From the NCBI GenBank assembly GCA_947495985.1, contig CANMBD010000007.1, positions 1 through 46,971 on the forward strand: a stretch of 46,971 nucleotides of DNA, given 5' to 3'. The position numbers were made by a program, and so were the translations under genes. Position 1 is the stretch's first letter. Every line of letters starts with the position of its first letter. Positions 17,987 to 27,404 of the stretch are shown piece after piece. The notes under the pieces were generated by a model that searched no databases, was not told the DNA's origin, and saw nothing but the letters and a program-made list of their open reading frames with translations. Source of the stretch: an uncultured Sphingomonadaceae bacterium (GTDB taxonomy: Bacteria; Pseudomonadota; Alphaproteobacteria; Sphingomonadales; Sphingomonadaceae).

Positions 17987-19668
17987 GAAGCGGCCTGCTC
18001 GGTGAAGTGAGCCTCCTGTTCGAGCACTGCGGCCATTTCCTTGCGCATCTCGAACTTCCGGATCTTGCCCGTCACGGTCATCGGGTATTCCGAAACGAAG
18101 CGGATATGTTTTGGGATCTTATAGTGGGCGATCTGCCCTTGGCAGTATGAGCGGATGTCCTCGGCAGTAACGTCTGTGTCCTTAAGCTGGATCCAGGCGC
18201 AGACCTCCTCACCGTATTTCTCGTCCGGGACGCCGAACACCTGCACTTCCTGTATGGCATCGTGCCGGTATAAGAATTCTTCGATCTCGCGTGGATAGAT
18301 GTTTTCGCCTCCGCGGATAATCATGTCTTTTACCCGGCCGGTGATCGCCACATAGCCGTCTGCATCCATTGTCGCGAGGTCACCGGAACGCATCCAGCCT
18401 GCATCGCAGATCGCTTCGCCGGTGCGCTCGGCATCTTCCCAGTAGCCCAGCATCACCGAATAGCCCCGGAAGAGGATCTCACCCTGCTCGCCGCGGGGCA
18501 GAACGCGGCCTTCGGTATCAACAATTTTCGCTTCGACGAAGGGATGGGCGGTGCCGACAGTCGAAACTCGCCGGTCGAGATCGTCTTCGGGAAGGCTCTG
18601 GAAACTTAAGGGGCTGACCTCGGTCATCCCGTAGCCGATTGTGACCTCGCCCATATTCATGCGCGCGATCACCTGCTTCATGACTTCGACCGGGCAGGGC
18701 GATCCGGCCATCACACCGGTTCGCAAGCTCGCCAGGTCGAAGCTCGCGAAATCGGGGTGATCCAGCTCGGCGATGAACATTGTCGGGACGCCGTGGAGTG
18801 CGGTGCAGCGCTCTTCCGATACGGCTGCGAGCACACTTTCCGGCTCGAAGGCTTCACCAGGAAAAACCATCGTCGCGCCGTGCGTGATGCAGGTCAGCAC
18901 ACCCAGAACCATCCCAAAGCAATGGTAGAGCGGGACTGGAATGCAGAGACTGTCGGCTGCGCTGAACCCCATGCGCACTCCGCAGAAATACCCGTTATTG
19001 AGTATATTATGGTGGGTCAGTGTAGCGCCCTTGGGAAAGCCGGTTGTGCCGCTGGTGAACTGGATGTTGATCGGGTCTTCGGGCTGGAGCGAGCGGGCGA
19101 TTTCCTCCAGCTTTGGGTGCTGGGCCTCGCTGGCAGGAGAGGCGAGATCGGCAAACCGGATGAAGCCATCGATCTCCTCTTCGGCAATCACGATCAAGTA
19201 CTCGAGTGTCGGTACAGGCCTTGTACCATCCTCGCCGGCCTGAAGCTTTCGGATCATCCCGACATAGTCGCTGGTCTTAAATCGCTCGGCCAGCACAAGA
19301 GCCCGGCAACCAACCTTGTGAAGTGCATACTCCAGTTCGCTCAATCGGTACGCCGGATTGATGTTGACCAGGATCAGACCGAGTTTTGCGGTGGCGATTT
19401 GAGTCACGATCCATTCGGCGCAATTGGGTGCCCAAATTCCAATGCGGTCGCCTTTGCTGAGGCTCAGCGCATGAAAGCCGGCCACGGCGCGATCGACCTC
19501 GGCGGCCAAATCGCCGTAAGTCCAGCGCACGCCCTGATGTCGTACGATAAGTGCTGGATGATCAGGATCGTGGGAAACGGCCACGTCAAAGGCCTCGCCA
19601 ATCGTGCGGTACATGAGCGGCATGTCGCTGGTCCCGCTTGAATAGCTGAGGAGTTTCTCACTCGGCAT
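17983..19668 (-). CDS. AMP-forming acyl-CoA synthetase (fatty/aromatic acid:CoA ligase)
   Basis: A 561-residue ANL-superfamily ligase that activates a carboxylic acid as acyl-adenylate and transfers it to CoA. Motifs: phosphate loop [10 protein letters not shown] (205-214), GYGMTEVSP, the hinge region with [24 protein letters not shown], and the catalytic lysine in [14 protein letters not shown] near the C-terminus. Length and motif spacing resemble medium-chain or FadD-like ligases rather than benzoate-CoA ligases. The start overlaps the VOC gene by 11 bases. Between two SDRs and a VOC protein it likely activates the acid produced by the upstream steps. The substrate cannot be read from sequence. 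Confidence 0.9.
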   Translation of the reverse strand: MPSEKLLSYSSGTSDMPLMYRTIGEAFDVAVSHDPDHPALIVRHQGVRWTYGDLAAEVDRAVAGFHALSLSKGDRIGIWAPNCAEWIVTQIATAKLGLILVNINPAYRLSELEYALHKVGCRALVLAERFKTSDYVGMIRKLQAGEDGTRPVPTLEYLIVIAEEEIDGFIRFADLASPASEAQHPKLEEIARSLQPEDPINIQFTSGTTGFPKGATLTHHNILNNGYFCGVRMGFSAADSLCIPVPLYHCFGMVLGVLTCITHGATMVFPGEAFEPESVLAAVSEERCTALHGVPTMFIAELDHPDFASFDLASLRTGVMAGSPCPVEVMKQVIARMNMGEVTIGYGMTEVSPLSFQSLPEDDLDRRVSTVGTAHPFVEAKIVDTEGRVLPRGEQGEILFRGYSVMLGYWEDAERTGEAICDAGWMRSGDLATMDADGYVAITGRVKDMIIRGGENIYPREIEEFLYRHDAIQEVQVFGVPDEKYGEEVCAWIQLKDTDVTAEDIRSYCQGQIAHYKIPKHIRFVSEYPMTVTGKIRKFEMRKEMAAVLEQEAHFTEQAAS

Positions 19669-20236
19669 CGGTTCTTGCTCCTATTCTGGCATTTGCGAGC
19701 GGGCGCACCGGATTGCGCCCGTCCCACATCCTGCTTTCATGATGCATCATGGCGAACATGTCTTCGACCTCGGGCGTCATCTCGATCAGCTCGATCATGC
19801 CGCCAAGCGCGTCGTAGGTGTCGACATAGGCCGCCCGCCCGCCGACGGCGACTGCCGCCTCCAGCGCCAGCTCATAGCCATCGGCCGTGTAAGCCTCGCA
19901 GACATTGTCGTATTCGCCCTGAGCGCAGGTGCGCGCCCAGTGGTGGAAGCCATGCCCGCGCTTTTCGACCGTCTCGCGATAAGGGCTGGGGCTGTCGCAG
20001 GTCTGCTCGATCAGTTCGAACATCATATGCCCGTTGAAGCCCATTGCGAGGTCGATCCCGAGCGAAGTCTCCTCACCCCGGAACCGGCACCATTCGAATT
20101 CGAAGCCGTCGAACAGGAACCACGGGCCAATACCCAGCTGCCGGGTAAAGCGGTCCATATCGCGCCGGATATCGTCGGTCGTGTAGGCGATCTGCACGAT
20201 GCCGTTCATGGGTTGACCGAAATTCCAAACGGGCAT
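19658..20236 (-). CDS. VOC-superfamily (glyoxalase/epimerase-like) protein
   Basis: A 192-residue protein of the vicinal oxygen chelate fold: [20 protein letters not shown] at the start, [10 protein letters not shown] in the middle and MIELIEMTP near the end give the paired beta-alpha-beta modules. His and Glu at [11 protein letters not shown] and IELIE are plausible metal ligands. VOC proteins include methylmalonyl-CoA epimerases, extradiol dioxygenases and isomerases. The ATG at 20236 is favoured by GGAAGGAA upstream; the longer frame adds unrelated residues. It lies between an SDR and the acyl-CoA ligase in one operon and so probably acts on a pathway intermediate. The reaction is not assigned. 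Confidence 0.75.
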   Translation of the reverse strand: MPVWNFGQPMNGIVQIAYTTDDIRRDMDRFTRQLGIGPWFLFDGFEFEWCRFRGEETSLGIDLAMGFNGHMMFELIEQTCDSPSPYRETVEKRGHGFHHWARTCAQGEYDNVCEAYTADGYELALEAAVAVGGRAAYVDTYDALGGMIELIEMTPEVEDMFAMMHHESRMWDGRNPVRPLANARIGARTDAE

Positions 20237-20264
20237 GCTAGTGTTCCTTCCAATCCTTCGGTCG

Positions 20265-21059
20265 TCAGGCAAAATGCGCGGCTGGCGGACCGGCAAGCTG
20301 GGCGCCATCGACCACAATCGCCGAACCGCTGATCATGGCAGCATCGTCGGATGCCGCGAACACCACCGCCTTGGCGACATCGTGCGGCGTTGCCACGCGC
20401 TTCATCGGCACTAGGGTCGACATCCCCGCGACCAATTTGCTGCGTGTCGTTCCGGAGGCCTCAGCGACAGGGTCGAGCATTTCGCTGTCGACGAAAGTGG
20501 GGTGGATCGAAACGCAGCGGATGGCATATCCCCGCTCGGCGCAATGCATTGCGACCGATTTGGTAAGAGTCGTCACACCGCCCTTGGTCGCGCAATAGCC
20601 CGCAATATCGGAAGGGCCGACGATGCCACCAATCGAGGACATGTTGACAATCGCCCCGTCTCCCCCGGACGAGGTGATTGTCTTCACTCCATACTTACAG
20701 CCCAGCACAACACCGGTGAGATTCACCGCAACCATCGCATGCCAGTCGTCTATGTCGATATCCTCGATCGAGCCCCCCGTACCGATCCCGGCGATGTTAC
20801 ATACTATATCGAGATTGCCGAATTGGACGACAACCTCTTGGCAGACGCGCTGCCAGTCGACTTCGCTGCTGACGTCGAGGGAAAACGACGCAGCTCCATC
20901 TCCGATCATTGCGGCAGTGGCCTTAGCGCCGTCGGCATTGATATCGGCGACGGCCAACGAGCCACCCTCCGCAGCGATCTCAAGACAGGTGGCACGACCG
21001 ATTCCGGATGCGCCTCCGGTGACCAGCGCCACCTTTCCCGCAAGTCTTCCGCCAGACAT
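20265..21059 (-). CDS. Short-chain dehydrogenase/reductase
   Basis: A 264-residue classical SDR. TGGASGIG is at residues 14-21, with ADIN after strand two suggesting NAD; the usual NNAG is NIAG (residues 88-91), a tolerated variant. Catalytic Ser142, Tyr155 and Lys159 lie in SSIGGIVGPSDIAGYCATKG. It resembles cyclic or secondary alcohol dehydrogenases of the 3-alpha/20-beta type. The ATG shares one base with the stop of the TonB receptor gene (TGATG), so the two are translationally coupled. It differs clearly from the other SDR of the same operon, suggesting two separate oxidation steps. Confidence 0.87.
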   Translation of the reverse strand: MSGGRLAGKVALVTGGASGIGRATCLEIAAEGGSLAVADINADGAKATAAMIGDGAASFSLDVSSEVDWQRVCQEVVVQFGNLDIVCNIAGIGTGGSIEDIDIDDWHAMVAVNLTGVVLGCKYGVKTITSSGGDGAIVNMSSIGGIVGPSDIAGYCATKGGVTTLTKSVAMHCAERGYAIRCVSIHPTFVDSEMLDPVAEASGTTRSKLVAGMSTLVPMKRVATPHDVAKAVVFAASDDAAMISGSAIVVDGAQLAGPPAAHFA

Positions 21060-23353
21060 CAGAAGTTGAACCGGACCGAGCCGCCGAACCAGCGCGGCTC
21101 TCCATAGACGTGCTCGACCAGACCGACGCCGGGTACGGTGATGTCGAAAGCGTAGAGCAACCGGTCGTCATTGAAGAGATTGCGGACAAAGACGGCCGCT
21201 TCCAATCGCTCGTTTGGATCGGTGAAAGAGATCCTGCCATTAACGAGCCAGTTGTCACCGACCTCGGTGACCTCGGCATTGGTGAGCTGCGAGAAGTAGC
21301 TCGACACATAGTTGCCATCGATGCCGAAACGCAGGTCGCCTGCGTCGAATTCGAAGGTCTTGCCGAGCGCGAAGTTGAAAGTGAAGTCGGCAGCCTGTGG
21401 CGCCTCGCGGTCGAGCAGTGCACCCGCAATATTGATATCGTCGACCGTCGTGCCGAGCACGGTAGCGGCGAGAAACGCGTCGAAACCACCGCCGGGTCTC
21501 AACGTCAGTTCGGCTTCGGCACCAGTGATTTTGGCATCGGTATTCGACAGTATGAAACTGACACCGCGCTGATCGAACGCTTGGTAATCGCTGTAGTCGT
21601 AATGGAAGACGGCAGCGTTGATCCGCGCAATCCGATCCGGGGTGTCAAATTTCATGCCGATTTCGAATGCGTTCAGCTCCTCGCCATCAAACTTCACATC
21701 AGCGACCTGTGCGGCGCCAGCAAAGCCGGCATTATAGTTGAACGCCTTGTAGCCGCGATTGTAGCTTGCATAAAACAACAGGTTGTCAGTCGGCTTGTAG
21801 TCGAGCTGCAAACGGGCCGAGACGCCGCCTTCCGACGAGTCATCTGTAACCAAGCCCGCTCCGGCCAAGGTTGCGGGGTCGAACGGTGGGCAGGCAGGCG
21901 CGGCGAGCAGGCTTTCGCACCTATTCAGATAGGCATACTCCTTACTGTCGCGCGTATAGCGAAGGCCCGCCGTCAGCGTGAACTTATCGCCGAGATCCAC
22001 TTCGCCTTGCCCGAAGACCGACCAGCTGTCGGTCTCCAGCGAGTAATTGGCGAACTGGTTCTGCCCTACCGGGAACAGCAGGACCGGTATCGGGGCCAGA
22101 ATGCCGTTGAAATTGCCAACATTGTTGACTTGGAAATTCTGGAAATAGTCACCGTCGATATTGAGGTAGAACCCGCCCGCAGTCAGACGAAGATTGTCGG
22201 AATCGGCATTGAGACGCAGTTCCTGGCTGAACGAAGTTTGCTCAGTGTCCTGTCGGAAGATCGTCACGTCGAACGGGGTAAGGTCGTTGTCTTCGGCGTA
22301 GGTACTGGTGACATCGCTATAGGCCGAGATTGCGGTCAGGCTCAGCGTTTCGCTGAGCGCGTAATTGATCTCGCCGATAAGAGTGTATTGCTCGCGCCCG
22401 AAATTGCCGGCGAAGTCGAATTCGCCTGTGAAGACATCGCCATCGGCATCGACATAGCCAGTATCGACAAAAGCGGGATCAGGCCGGAAGCGGCCCAGTC
22501 CGTCGGGCCCGGCGAAGCCGCCGGTGGGGAACGCACCACCCGCCGGGTTGTCCAAATTCTTGAGCCATTCAGCCTGGAGCTTGATAGAGAAGTCACTGCT
22601 CGATTCGAACAGCAGCTTGCCTCTGAAGCTCAACACCTCGGTCGGTGATTGGTCCGGGCCGATAGCGTTTTCAATGAATCCGTCCGATTGGCTGGCCAAT
22701 CCCGAGACACGCAAAGCGACCGTGTCACCGAACGGAATGTTGATCGCGCCTTCGGCAGCAAGACGTCCGTATTCACCGGCCGTCACTTGCCCGTAACCAC
22801 CAAATTCAAAGGTTGGATCTGCGGTCTTGATGTGGATCAGGCCGCCGGTTGCATTGCGACCGAAGAGCGTTCCTTGCGGCCCTTTGAGCACTTCGACCCG
22901 CTCGATATCGTAGAGCGACTGCAAGCTGCTCGCGTTGGACGGACGATAGGCGTCGTCAATGTAGAGAACGTTCGAGGATTCAAGATGAGCAGCGAAATCG
23001 TTTTGCGCCACGCCCCTGATCGCGAGAAGCCCAGCGATTGGTACCGCGCCAGGCTGGATTAGCGAAAGCCCCGGCGTGATATTGGTGAGATCTTCGGTGC
23101 TGACGACGTTGCGAGTTCGCAGGGTCTCTCCAGTGAACGCAGTGACCGCTATTCCGATATCCTGCGCGCCTGCTTCCCTGCGCGTGGCAGTAACGACAAT
23201 GGTCTGGACGCCGTCCTCGTTCGCCGACATTTCTTCGGTTTCGTCTTGCTGCTGCGCAAATACTGGCGCGGCAGTCAAGCAAGCGGCCATGCTTCCGGCG
23301 GCAATGCCGGAGCGCAGCAAACTCGCGAGCCTGCGGTTGTTCAGGTTATCCAT
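21059..23353 (-). CDS. TonB-dependent receptor heading the GC-rich catabolic operon
   Basis: A 764-residue receptor with a signal peptide (MDNLNNRRLASLLRSGIAAG to APVFA), a TonB box VQTIVVTATRR, a plug with IRGVAQNDFAAHLESSNVLY, IERVEVLKGPQGTLFGRNAT and IHIKTADP, and a barrel ending in FGGSVRFNF. The ATG at 23353 has GGAGAGAGA before it; the longer frame adds residues ahead of the signal. It is the first gene of an operon with two SDRs, a VOC protein and an acyl-CoA ligase, and is divergent from the cupin dioxygenase gene across 136 bases containing an inverted repeat. It likely imports the substrate of that pathway, which is unknown. Confidence 0.93.
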   Translation of the reverse strand: MDNLNNRRLASLLRSGIAAGSMAACLTAAPVFAQQQDETEEMSANEDGVQTIVVTATRREAGAQDIGIAVTAFTGETLRTRNVVSTEDLTNITPGLSLIQPGAVPIAGLLAIRGVAQNDFAAHLESSNVLYIDDAYRPSNASSLQSLYDIERVEVLKGPQGTLFGRNATGGLIHIKTADPTFEFGGYGQVTAGEYGRLAAEGAINIPFGDTVALRVSGLASQSDGFIENAIGPDQSPTEVLSFRGKLLFESSSDFSIKLQAEWLKNLDNPAGGAFPTGGFAGPDGLGRFRPDPAFVDTGYVDADGDVFTGEFDFAGNFGREQYTLIGEINYALSETLSLTAISAYSDVTSTYAEDNDLTPFDVTIFRQDTEQTSFSQELRLNADSDNLRLTAGGFYLNIDGDYFQNFQVNNVGNFNGILAPIPVLLFPVGQNQFANYSLETDSWSVFGQGEVDLGDKFTLTAGLRYTRDSKEYAYLNRCESLLAAPACPPFDPATLAGAGLVTDDSSEGGVSARLQLDYKPTDNLLFYASYNRGYKAFNYNAGFAGAAQVADVKFDGEELNAFEIGMKFDTPDRIARINAAVFHYDYSDYQAFDQRGVSFILSNTDAKITGAEAELTLRPGGGFDAFLAATVLGTTVDDINIAGALLDREAPQAADFTFNFALGKTFEFDAGDLRFGIDGNYVSSYFSQLTNAEVTEVGDNWLVNGRISFTDPNERLEAAVFVRNLFNDDRLLYAFDITVPGVGLVEHVYGEPRWFGGSVRFNF

Positions 23354-23411
23354 AATCTCTCTCCCCTTGCGTTCTTCTGCTCGCTGAATAGGCCCGGGGA
23401 AGTCGATCGCC

Positions 23412-23433
23412 CTATAGTGCTTTCCCACTACAG
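23412..23433. promoter_or_regulatory. Inverted repeat in the divergent TonB/cupin promoter region
   Basis: CTATAGTG at 23412-23419 and CACTACAG at 23426-23433 form an 8-bp inverted repeat with one mismatch and a 6-base spacer, 22 bases overall. It sits between divergent genes. The left arm begins CTATAG, the same hexamer that forms both halves of the palindrome at 28540-28559. Each site lies near a LuxR-family gene, and GerE-type regulators bind sites of about 20 bp. Function is inferred. Confidence 0.45.
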
Positions 23434-23489
23434 CGCTGGAAGCGTGTCTTGGCTAGAACCGTCACCAGCAAAGCATAGGAGAAGACAAG

Positions 23490-23975
23490 ATGGCATCGCA
23501 AATCAAGGCAGTCGGTTCGGTCCAGGACACGGCGAAGATACGCCCCGCATTTTTCGATCCCGGCACGCTCGAATGGGCTCCGTGGGTGATGGAGGGCACT
23601 TATTTCAAGCTCCTCAATATCAACCCTCAATCGGGCGGATTCACGATGATGCTGAAAGTTGATCCAGATAACCAGGCGCCGATCCACGGGCACCTCGGCA
23701 CGGTGGAGGGCATCATCTACAAGGGTGGCTTCGGCTATGGCGATGATCGCGGGCGCGAGTTGCACTACGTCATTGAGGAAGGCGGCATCGCCCACACTCC
23801 TGACACTGATGATGATGGAATGGAGATGTTTGCAGTCGTCTATGCCCCGCTGGTGGGATATGAGGAGGATGGCAGCATCGCAGGCATCATCGATGCCAAG
23901 ATGATGTACCAGCTGGCTACGGAACACGGCGTTGCGGTACACCTCGAAAAGCCGGCGCATTGGGCTGACATCTAA
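23490..23975 (+). CDS. Cupin dioxygenase resembling 2,4'-dihydroxyacetophenone dioxygenase
   Basis: A 161-residue single-domain cupin. Metal-ligand candidates are His66 and His68 in APIHGHLGTVEG, Glu73, and His102 in GGIAHTPD, the usual HxH-E-H set. The layout (WVMEGTYFKLLNINPQSGGF, then the metal motif, then an acidic loop) is like ChrR-type cupins and the 2,4'-dihydroxyacetophenone dioxygenase family, which cleave C-C bonds in aryl ketones. AGGAGA lies 7 bases before the ATG. It is divergent from the TonB-SDR-ligase operon and convergent with a LuxR gene 18 bases away, suggesting one regulon. The exact reaction is inference; an aryl ketone or beta-diketone substrate would fit the neighbouring dehydrogenases. 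Confidence 0.6.
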   Translation: MASQIKAVGSVQDTAKIRPAFFDPGTLEWAPWVMEGTYFKLLNINPQSGGFTMMLKVDPDNQAPIHGHLGTVEGIIYKGGFGYGDDRGRELHYVIEEGGIAHTPDTDDDGMEMFAVVYAPLVGYEEDGSIAGIIDAKMMYQLATEHGVAVHLEKPAHWADI

Positions 23976-23993
23976 GGCATACCAGAGCTGGCG

Positions 23994-25109
23994 TTAGTGC
24001 AGTCGGTCACCGGCCATCTTGATAGCAAGCTCAGTACGTCCGCTAACGCCGGTCCGGTCGTAAATTGCGGAAAGGTGGTTGACCACAGTGTTCTCGCTAA
24101 TCTTTAGAATTTCGGCGATTTGCCAATTACGATAGCCTTGCGAGATTAATGCACTCACTTGGCGCTGGCGGGGAGTGAGCAACGATAACTCACACCCGCT
24201 TTTGGGGAAATCCTGAGTTGAAAGCCTTGCTAACCAAAGGTCAGGTTCTGTGCCGAGCCGTTCAAGCGATGCAAGGTGCACAGTTTGTGACCGTGCCATC
24301 ATCGAACCATCGGCGACATCGCTTTCGCGTGCTTCGATAACCGACCGAAGCTCCGCGATCAGGGCTCGATCGCGCGACAGCAGCGACGGATAGCACGAAT
24401 GGTTTTGTGCAACCGACGTTGCGGCCACCGGCTGCAGCTCTTCATTGAGAACGACAAGCGCGTGGTCCTTGCAACTGCGTAGGAATGTGCGCGCCGCGTC
24501 AACGACCTCCTGGCGCGGCTCCGATCGCCCGATACCTCTGATAATCTGGCGAAGGATGGGTGCGATAGCGGCCGCATCCTCGCACTCTCGCGATGAGAAA
24601 TCTGGAAGTTCCTTGCGCCGTTGAAGGGCGAGAATGATCGTCTCGCCAGGAGCGCCATTCCGAGCCCCCTGCAGACAAATGTGGAAAACAAGGATGTGCC
24701 CGACATCGACTGTCTTCAGAAATTCGTCGTAACGACGATTGATGGATTGATTGAGCGATCGACGCGCGTCCGAAAGGCGAAAGATCGAACACTCCCTGTG
24801 CGACTGTGTCATCCAATAGCTGATGACCGGGTCGATCGAATAGTAGTCCTTGAGGTAGGCTTCGACGCGGGTCGGTTGCTGGTTCACGATTGCCATTGCC
24901 TCGGGGCGCGTCTGACCCGCGAAGGAGCGGTGGTGGAGACCGACGATGCTGGTCGCTTCGAAAGCATCCAGGAACGGTTGCAGGTGGGCGTTGCAAATCG
25001 AGCTTAGTGCGTCGACCGAACTCATGAGTGACAGCGCTGCCGTCAGGCTCTCGGCCCTCGTGGTGATAGCGTTCAAGATTTCTCTCCATTTGCCGATATC
25101 CTGCAGCAT
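23994..25109 (-). CDS. LuxR-family transcriptional regulator
   Basis: A 371-residue regulator with a C-terminal GerE-type helix-turn-helix (about 308-371): LLTPRQRQVSALISQGYRNW, then QIAEILKISENTVVNHLSAI. The long N-terminal part is a sensor region without phospho-acceptor receiver motifs; the segment VEAYLKDYYSIDPVISYWM resembles the YxxxDP block of autoinducer-type sensor domains. It is located between the cupin gene and the TetR-EthD-PaaK genes, and is a strong candidate to control the divergent promoter at 23354-23489. No good Shine-Dalgarno is seen before the ATG at 25109. Confidence 0.82.
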   Translation of the reverse strand: MLQDIGKWREILNAITTRAESLTAALSLMSSVDALSSICNAHLQPFLDAFEATSIVGLHHRSFAGQTRPEAMAIVNQQPTRVEAYLKDYYSIDPVISYWMTQSHRECSIFRLSDARRSLNQSINRRYDEFLKTVDVGHILVFHICLQGARNGAPGETIILALQRRKELPDFSSRECEDAAAIAPILRQIIRGIGRSEPRQEVVDAARTFLRSCKDHALVVLNEELQPVAATSVAQNHSCYPSLLSRDRALIAELRSVIEARESDVADGSMMARSQTVHLASLERLGTEPDLWLARLSTQDFPKSGCELSLLTPRQRQVSALISQGYRNWQIAEILKISENTVVNHLSAIYDRTGVSGRTELAIKMAGDRLH

Positions 25110-25205
25110 TTGCAGCTTCGACTCAGTGAGATGCTACTCGAGAAAACTCAATAAGTGAATAGCCGGTCGATTATTCTCGGTTTTAGGTTGAGCGCAAAGG
25201 AGAAG

Positions 25206-25790
25206 CTATTCTTCGTTGGACAACATTGTCTCGACGACGGTCCTGGCCAGCTCATCGCGACTGACTTTTCCGCTTGGATCGAACCATGTGTGAGACCAGT
25301 TAAGCATCCCAAAATAGAGCATTACGGAGACCCGCAATCTGGCCGGATCCTTGGCCAAAAGAGGGCGAGCATCGGCGAGCGCGCCCTCCACGAAATCGAT
25401 CAGGCGGCGCTGGCCGCCGACTATCTCGGTTCTTTCGGCTGCCGAAAGCGAGTCCAGTTCATAGAGTAGCACTTTCTGAGCATCGGCAGCGCCCGCATAA
25501 CGGCGCAGCAGAGATTTGGTGATAGCGAGGAACCGTTCTTGGGTGGGCGAAACCGTCCGGCACTCGGCCCTGACCTCGAGAAGATCACCGATATGCGCAT
25601 GCATCACTGCGAACAGGATCGCCTCCTTCGACGGAAAATAGTGATACAGAAGCGATTTGGACATCGCGCAAGCCTCCGCGATGTCTGAAACCGACGCCCC
25701 AGCGAAACCGTCTCGCGCGAAAATGTGCGCTGCGCCCGCCATGATGCTTCCGCGCTTCTCGTCGAAATCTGCCGCTTGTGTTCTAGCCAT
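25206..25790 (-). CDS. TetR-family regulator next to phenylacetate-CoA ligase
   Basis: A 194-residue TetR regulator: helix-turn-helix in MAGAAHIFARDGFAGASVSD and IAEACAMSKSLLYHYFPSKE (residues about 17-56), and a C-terminal ligand domain ending WFDPSGKVSRDELARTVVET. The N-terminal and FDPSGKVS features match TetR proteins that accompany paaK in proteobacteria (PaaR type), which respond to phenylacetyl-CoA or a similar thioester. It is third in the operon paaK-EthD-tetR, with 9 bases after the EthD stop. Repression of its own operon is inferred. Confidence 0.83.
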   Translation of the reverse strand: MARTQAADFDEKRGSIMAGAAHIFARDGFAGASVSDIAEACAMSKSLLYHYFPSKEAILFAVMHAHIGDLLEVRAECRTVSPTQERFLAITKSLLRRYAGAADAQKVLLYELDSLSAAERTEIVGGQRRLIDFVEGALADARPLLAKDPARLRVSVMLYFGMLNWSHTWFDPSGKVSRDELARTVVETMLSNEE

Positions 25791-25799
25791 TCAGGCTTG

Positions 25800-26099
25800 T
25801 TAGCTTTCGCAGATCAAAACGTCTACCAACCCTTCGGCAAAATTCGCCAGATCCTTGCCGGTGGCGCGGTTTTCGGGCGATCGCATGGCCGCATCGAAGC
25901 TCTCGGCATCAACAAAATGCATTTCGGCGACCAGGGAATAGGGCGGCTCCCCGCCAGTGGCCGAACCCTTCACCCTGTTGACGACTGTCGCCTGAAGTCC
26001 AGGGGTTTTCTCTACCAGCGGCATGTGGGTAGAGGTATAGTAGCTCATGAAAGCGTCGACATCGTCCGGCCGCCTGTACATTGCCAAAAGTTTCATCAT
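25800..26099 (-). CDS. EthD-family small protein
   Basis: A 99-residue protein of the EthD/dimeric ferredoxin-like barrel family: MKLLAMYRRPDDVDAFMSYY, HMPLVEKTPGL and FDAAMRSPENRATGKDLANF are characteristic. EthD proteins often accompany aromatic and acyl-CoA catabolism genes and may act as small isomerases or decarboxylases of intermediates; the biochemical role of this one is unknown. The ATG overlaps the paaK stop by 4 bases (ATGA), showing translational coupling. Two adjacent ATGs are available; the first is taken. Confidence 0.75.
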   Translation of the reverse strand: MMKLLAMYRRPDDVDAFMSYYTSTHMPLVEKTPGLQATVVNRVKGSATGGEPPYSLVAEMHFVDAESFDAAMRSPENRATGKDLANFAEGLVDVLICES

Positions 26100-27400
26100 G
26101 TCTGCATTCCTTTCTTGCGCTCATCGAGCACGCGCTGCGCTTTCCCTTGCGATCTCGGTAACGTGTCCGGCGTCACGATGTCGATCGATGCGGTAATCCC
26201 GCAGCGGTCCTTGACCTGCTGTTTCAGAAGATCGGCTAACCGGTCGAAGTCATCGAAGGCCGTCTTGGTCCCTGCCTCGACCACGCAAGTCAGTTCATCC
26301 ATTTGACCAAGCCGTGAAATCCGCAGCTGGTAGTGCGGTGACAATCCTTCGATCGCCAAAACCTGCTCCTCGATCTGGCTTGGGAACAGGTTGACACCGC
26401 GGATAATGAGCATGTCGTCCGTACGCCCGGAGATCTTTTCCATCCGCCGCATCATGCGTGCCGTACCGGGCAGGAGCCGCGTCAGATCGCGGGTGCGGTA
26501 GCGGATGACAGGCATCGCCTGCTTGGTTAGCGAAGTGAACACAAGCTCACCTATTTCGCCATCGGGCAGGGGTTCGCCCGTCTCGGGATCGACGATTTCG
26601 GGAAAGAAATGGTCTTCCCAGATCGTCGGGCCATCTTTGGTCTCGACGCATTCATTGGCCACGCCCGGGCCAATCACTTCGGACAGACCGTAGATGTCGA
26701 CCGCATCGATCGCGAACGCCTTTTCGATATCGGCGCGCATCGCACCAGTCCAAGGCTCAGCACCGAAAATACCGATCTTGAGAGAGGTAGCGCGCGGGTC
26801 GATTCCCTGGCGGTGAAACTCATCGAGAATCGCCAGCATGTAGCTGGGTGTGACCATGATGATGTCGGGTTCGAAATCGCAGATCAGCTGCACCTGCTTC
26901 TGCGTTTGGCCGCCCGACATGGGAATGACGGTACAGCCGAGCGCCTCTGCCCCGTAATGCGCGCCCAAGCCTCCTGTGAACAGACCATAGCCATAGGCGA
27001 CGTGGACCTTCATGCCGGGCCTGCCACCCGCAGCTCTGATGGACCGCGCGACGAGCGCTGACCATGTCTCGAGGTCTGCCTTGGTGTAGCCAACGACGGT
27101 AGGCTGGCCGGTGGTACCGGAGGACGCATGGACGCGCGCGACCTGATCGGTCGGAACTGCGAAGAAGCCGAACGGGTAGGCCTCGCGCAAATCAGACTTG
27201 TCGGTAAAGGGGAAGCGGGCGAGGTCATCAAGGCTGCGTAGATCGTCCGGGTTGACGCCTGCCGCATCGAACTTTCGCCGATAGGCGGCATTGCCGCGAT
27301 AAGCGTGCGCGAGAGTCGATCTGAGCCGGTCGAGTTGCAGCGCCTTCAGTTCCTCCAAGGTTAGCCGTTCGCCCCTATCGAGCTCTGCCTCGTAAGCCAT
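26096..27400 (-). CDS. paaK: Phenylacetate-CoA ligase
   Basis: A 434-residue ANL-superfamily enzyme of the PaaK family, converting phenylacetate (or a hydroxylated relative) plus ATP and CoA to the CoA thioester. Motifs: phosphate loop ASSGTTGQPTVVGYT (about 92-106), AYGYGLFTGGLG, IGIFGAEPWT, the DIYGLSEVIGPGVANEC signature, EDHFFPEI, and RTDDMLIIRGVNLFPSQIEE before the C-terminal domain. It is the right length for PaaK (about 430). It heads an operon with EthD and TetR and directly follows a truncated MaoC-like fragment. The remaining paa genes (ring epoxidase, isomerase) are not in the window. Confidence 0.92.
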   Translation of the reverse strand: MAYEAELDRGERLTLEELKALQLDRLRSTLAHAYRGNAAYRRKFDAAGVNPDDLRSLDDLARFPFTDKSDLREAYPFGFFAVPTDQVARVHASSGTTGQPTVVGYTKADLETWSALVARSIRAAGGRPGMKVHVAYGYGLFTGGLGAHYGAEALGCTVIPMSGGQTQKQVQLICDFEPDIIMVTPSYMLAILDEFHRQGIDPRATSLKIGIFGAEPWTGAMRADIEKAFAIDAVDIYGLSEVIGPGVANECVETKDGPTIWEDHFFPEIVDPETGEPLPDGEIGELVFTSLTKQAMPVIRYRTRDLTRLLPGTARMMRRMEKISGRTDDMLIIRGVNLFPSQIEEQVLAIEGLSPHYQLRISRLGQMDELTCVVEAGTKTAFDDFDRLADLLKQQVKDRCGITASIDIVTPDTLPRSQGKAQRVLDERKKGMQT

Positions 27401-27404
27401 TGCA

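Noticed and set aside
18757..19641. A 294-codon plus-strand frame inside the acyl-CoA ligase gene
   Set aside because: Composition and motifs fit the shadow of the ligase frame; no domain is seen.
21110..22648. A 512-codon open frame antisense to the second TonB receptor
   Set aside because: The opposite strand encodes a receptor with clear signal peptide, TonB box, plug and barrel end. Long antisense frames are expected in GC-rich coding DNA, and this one has no recognisable motif.
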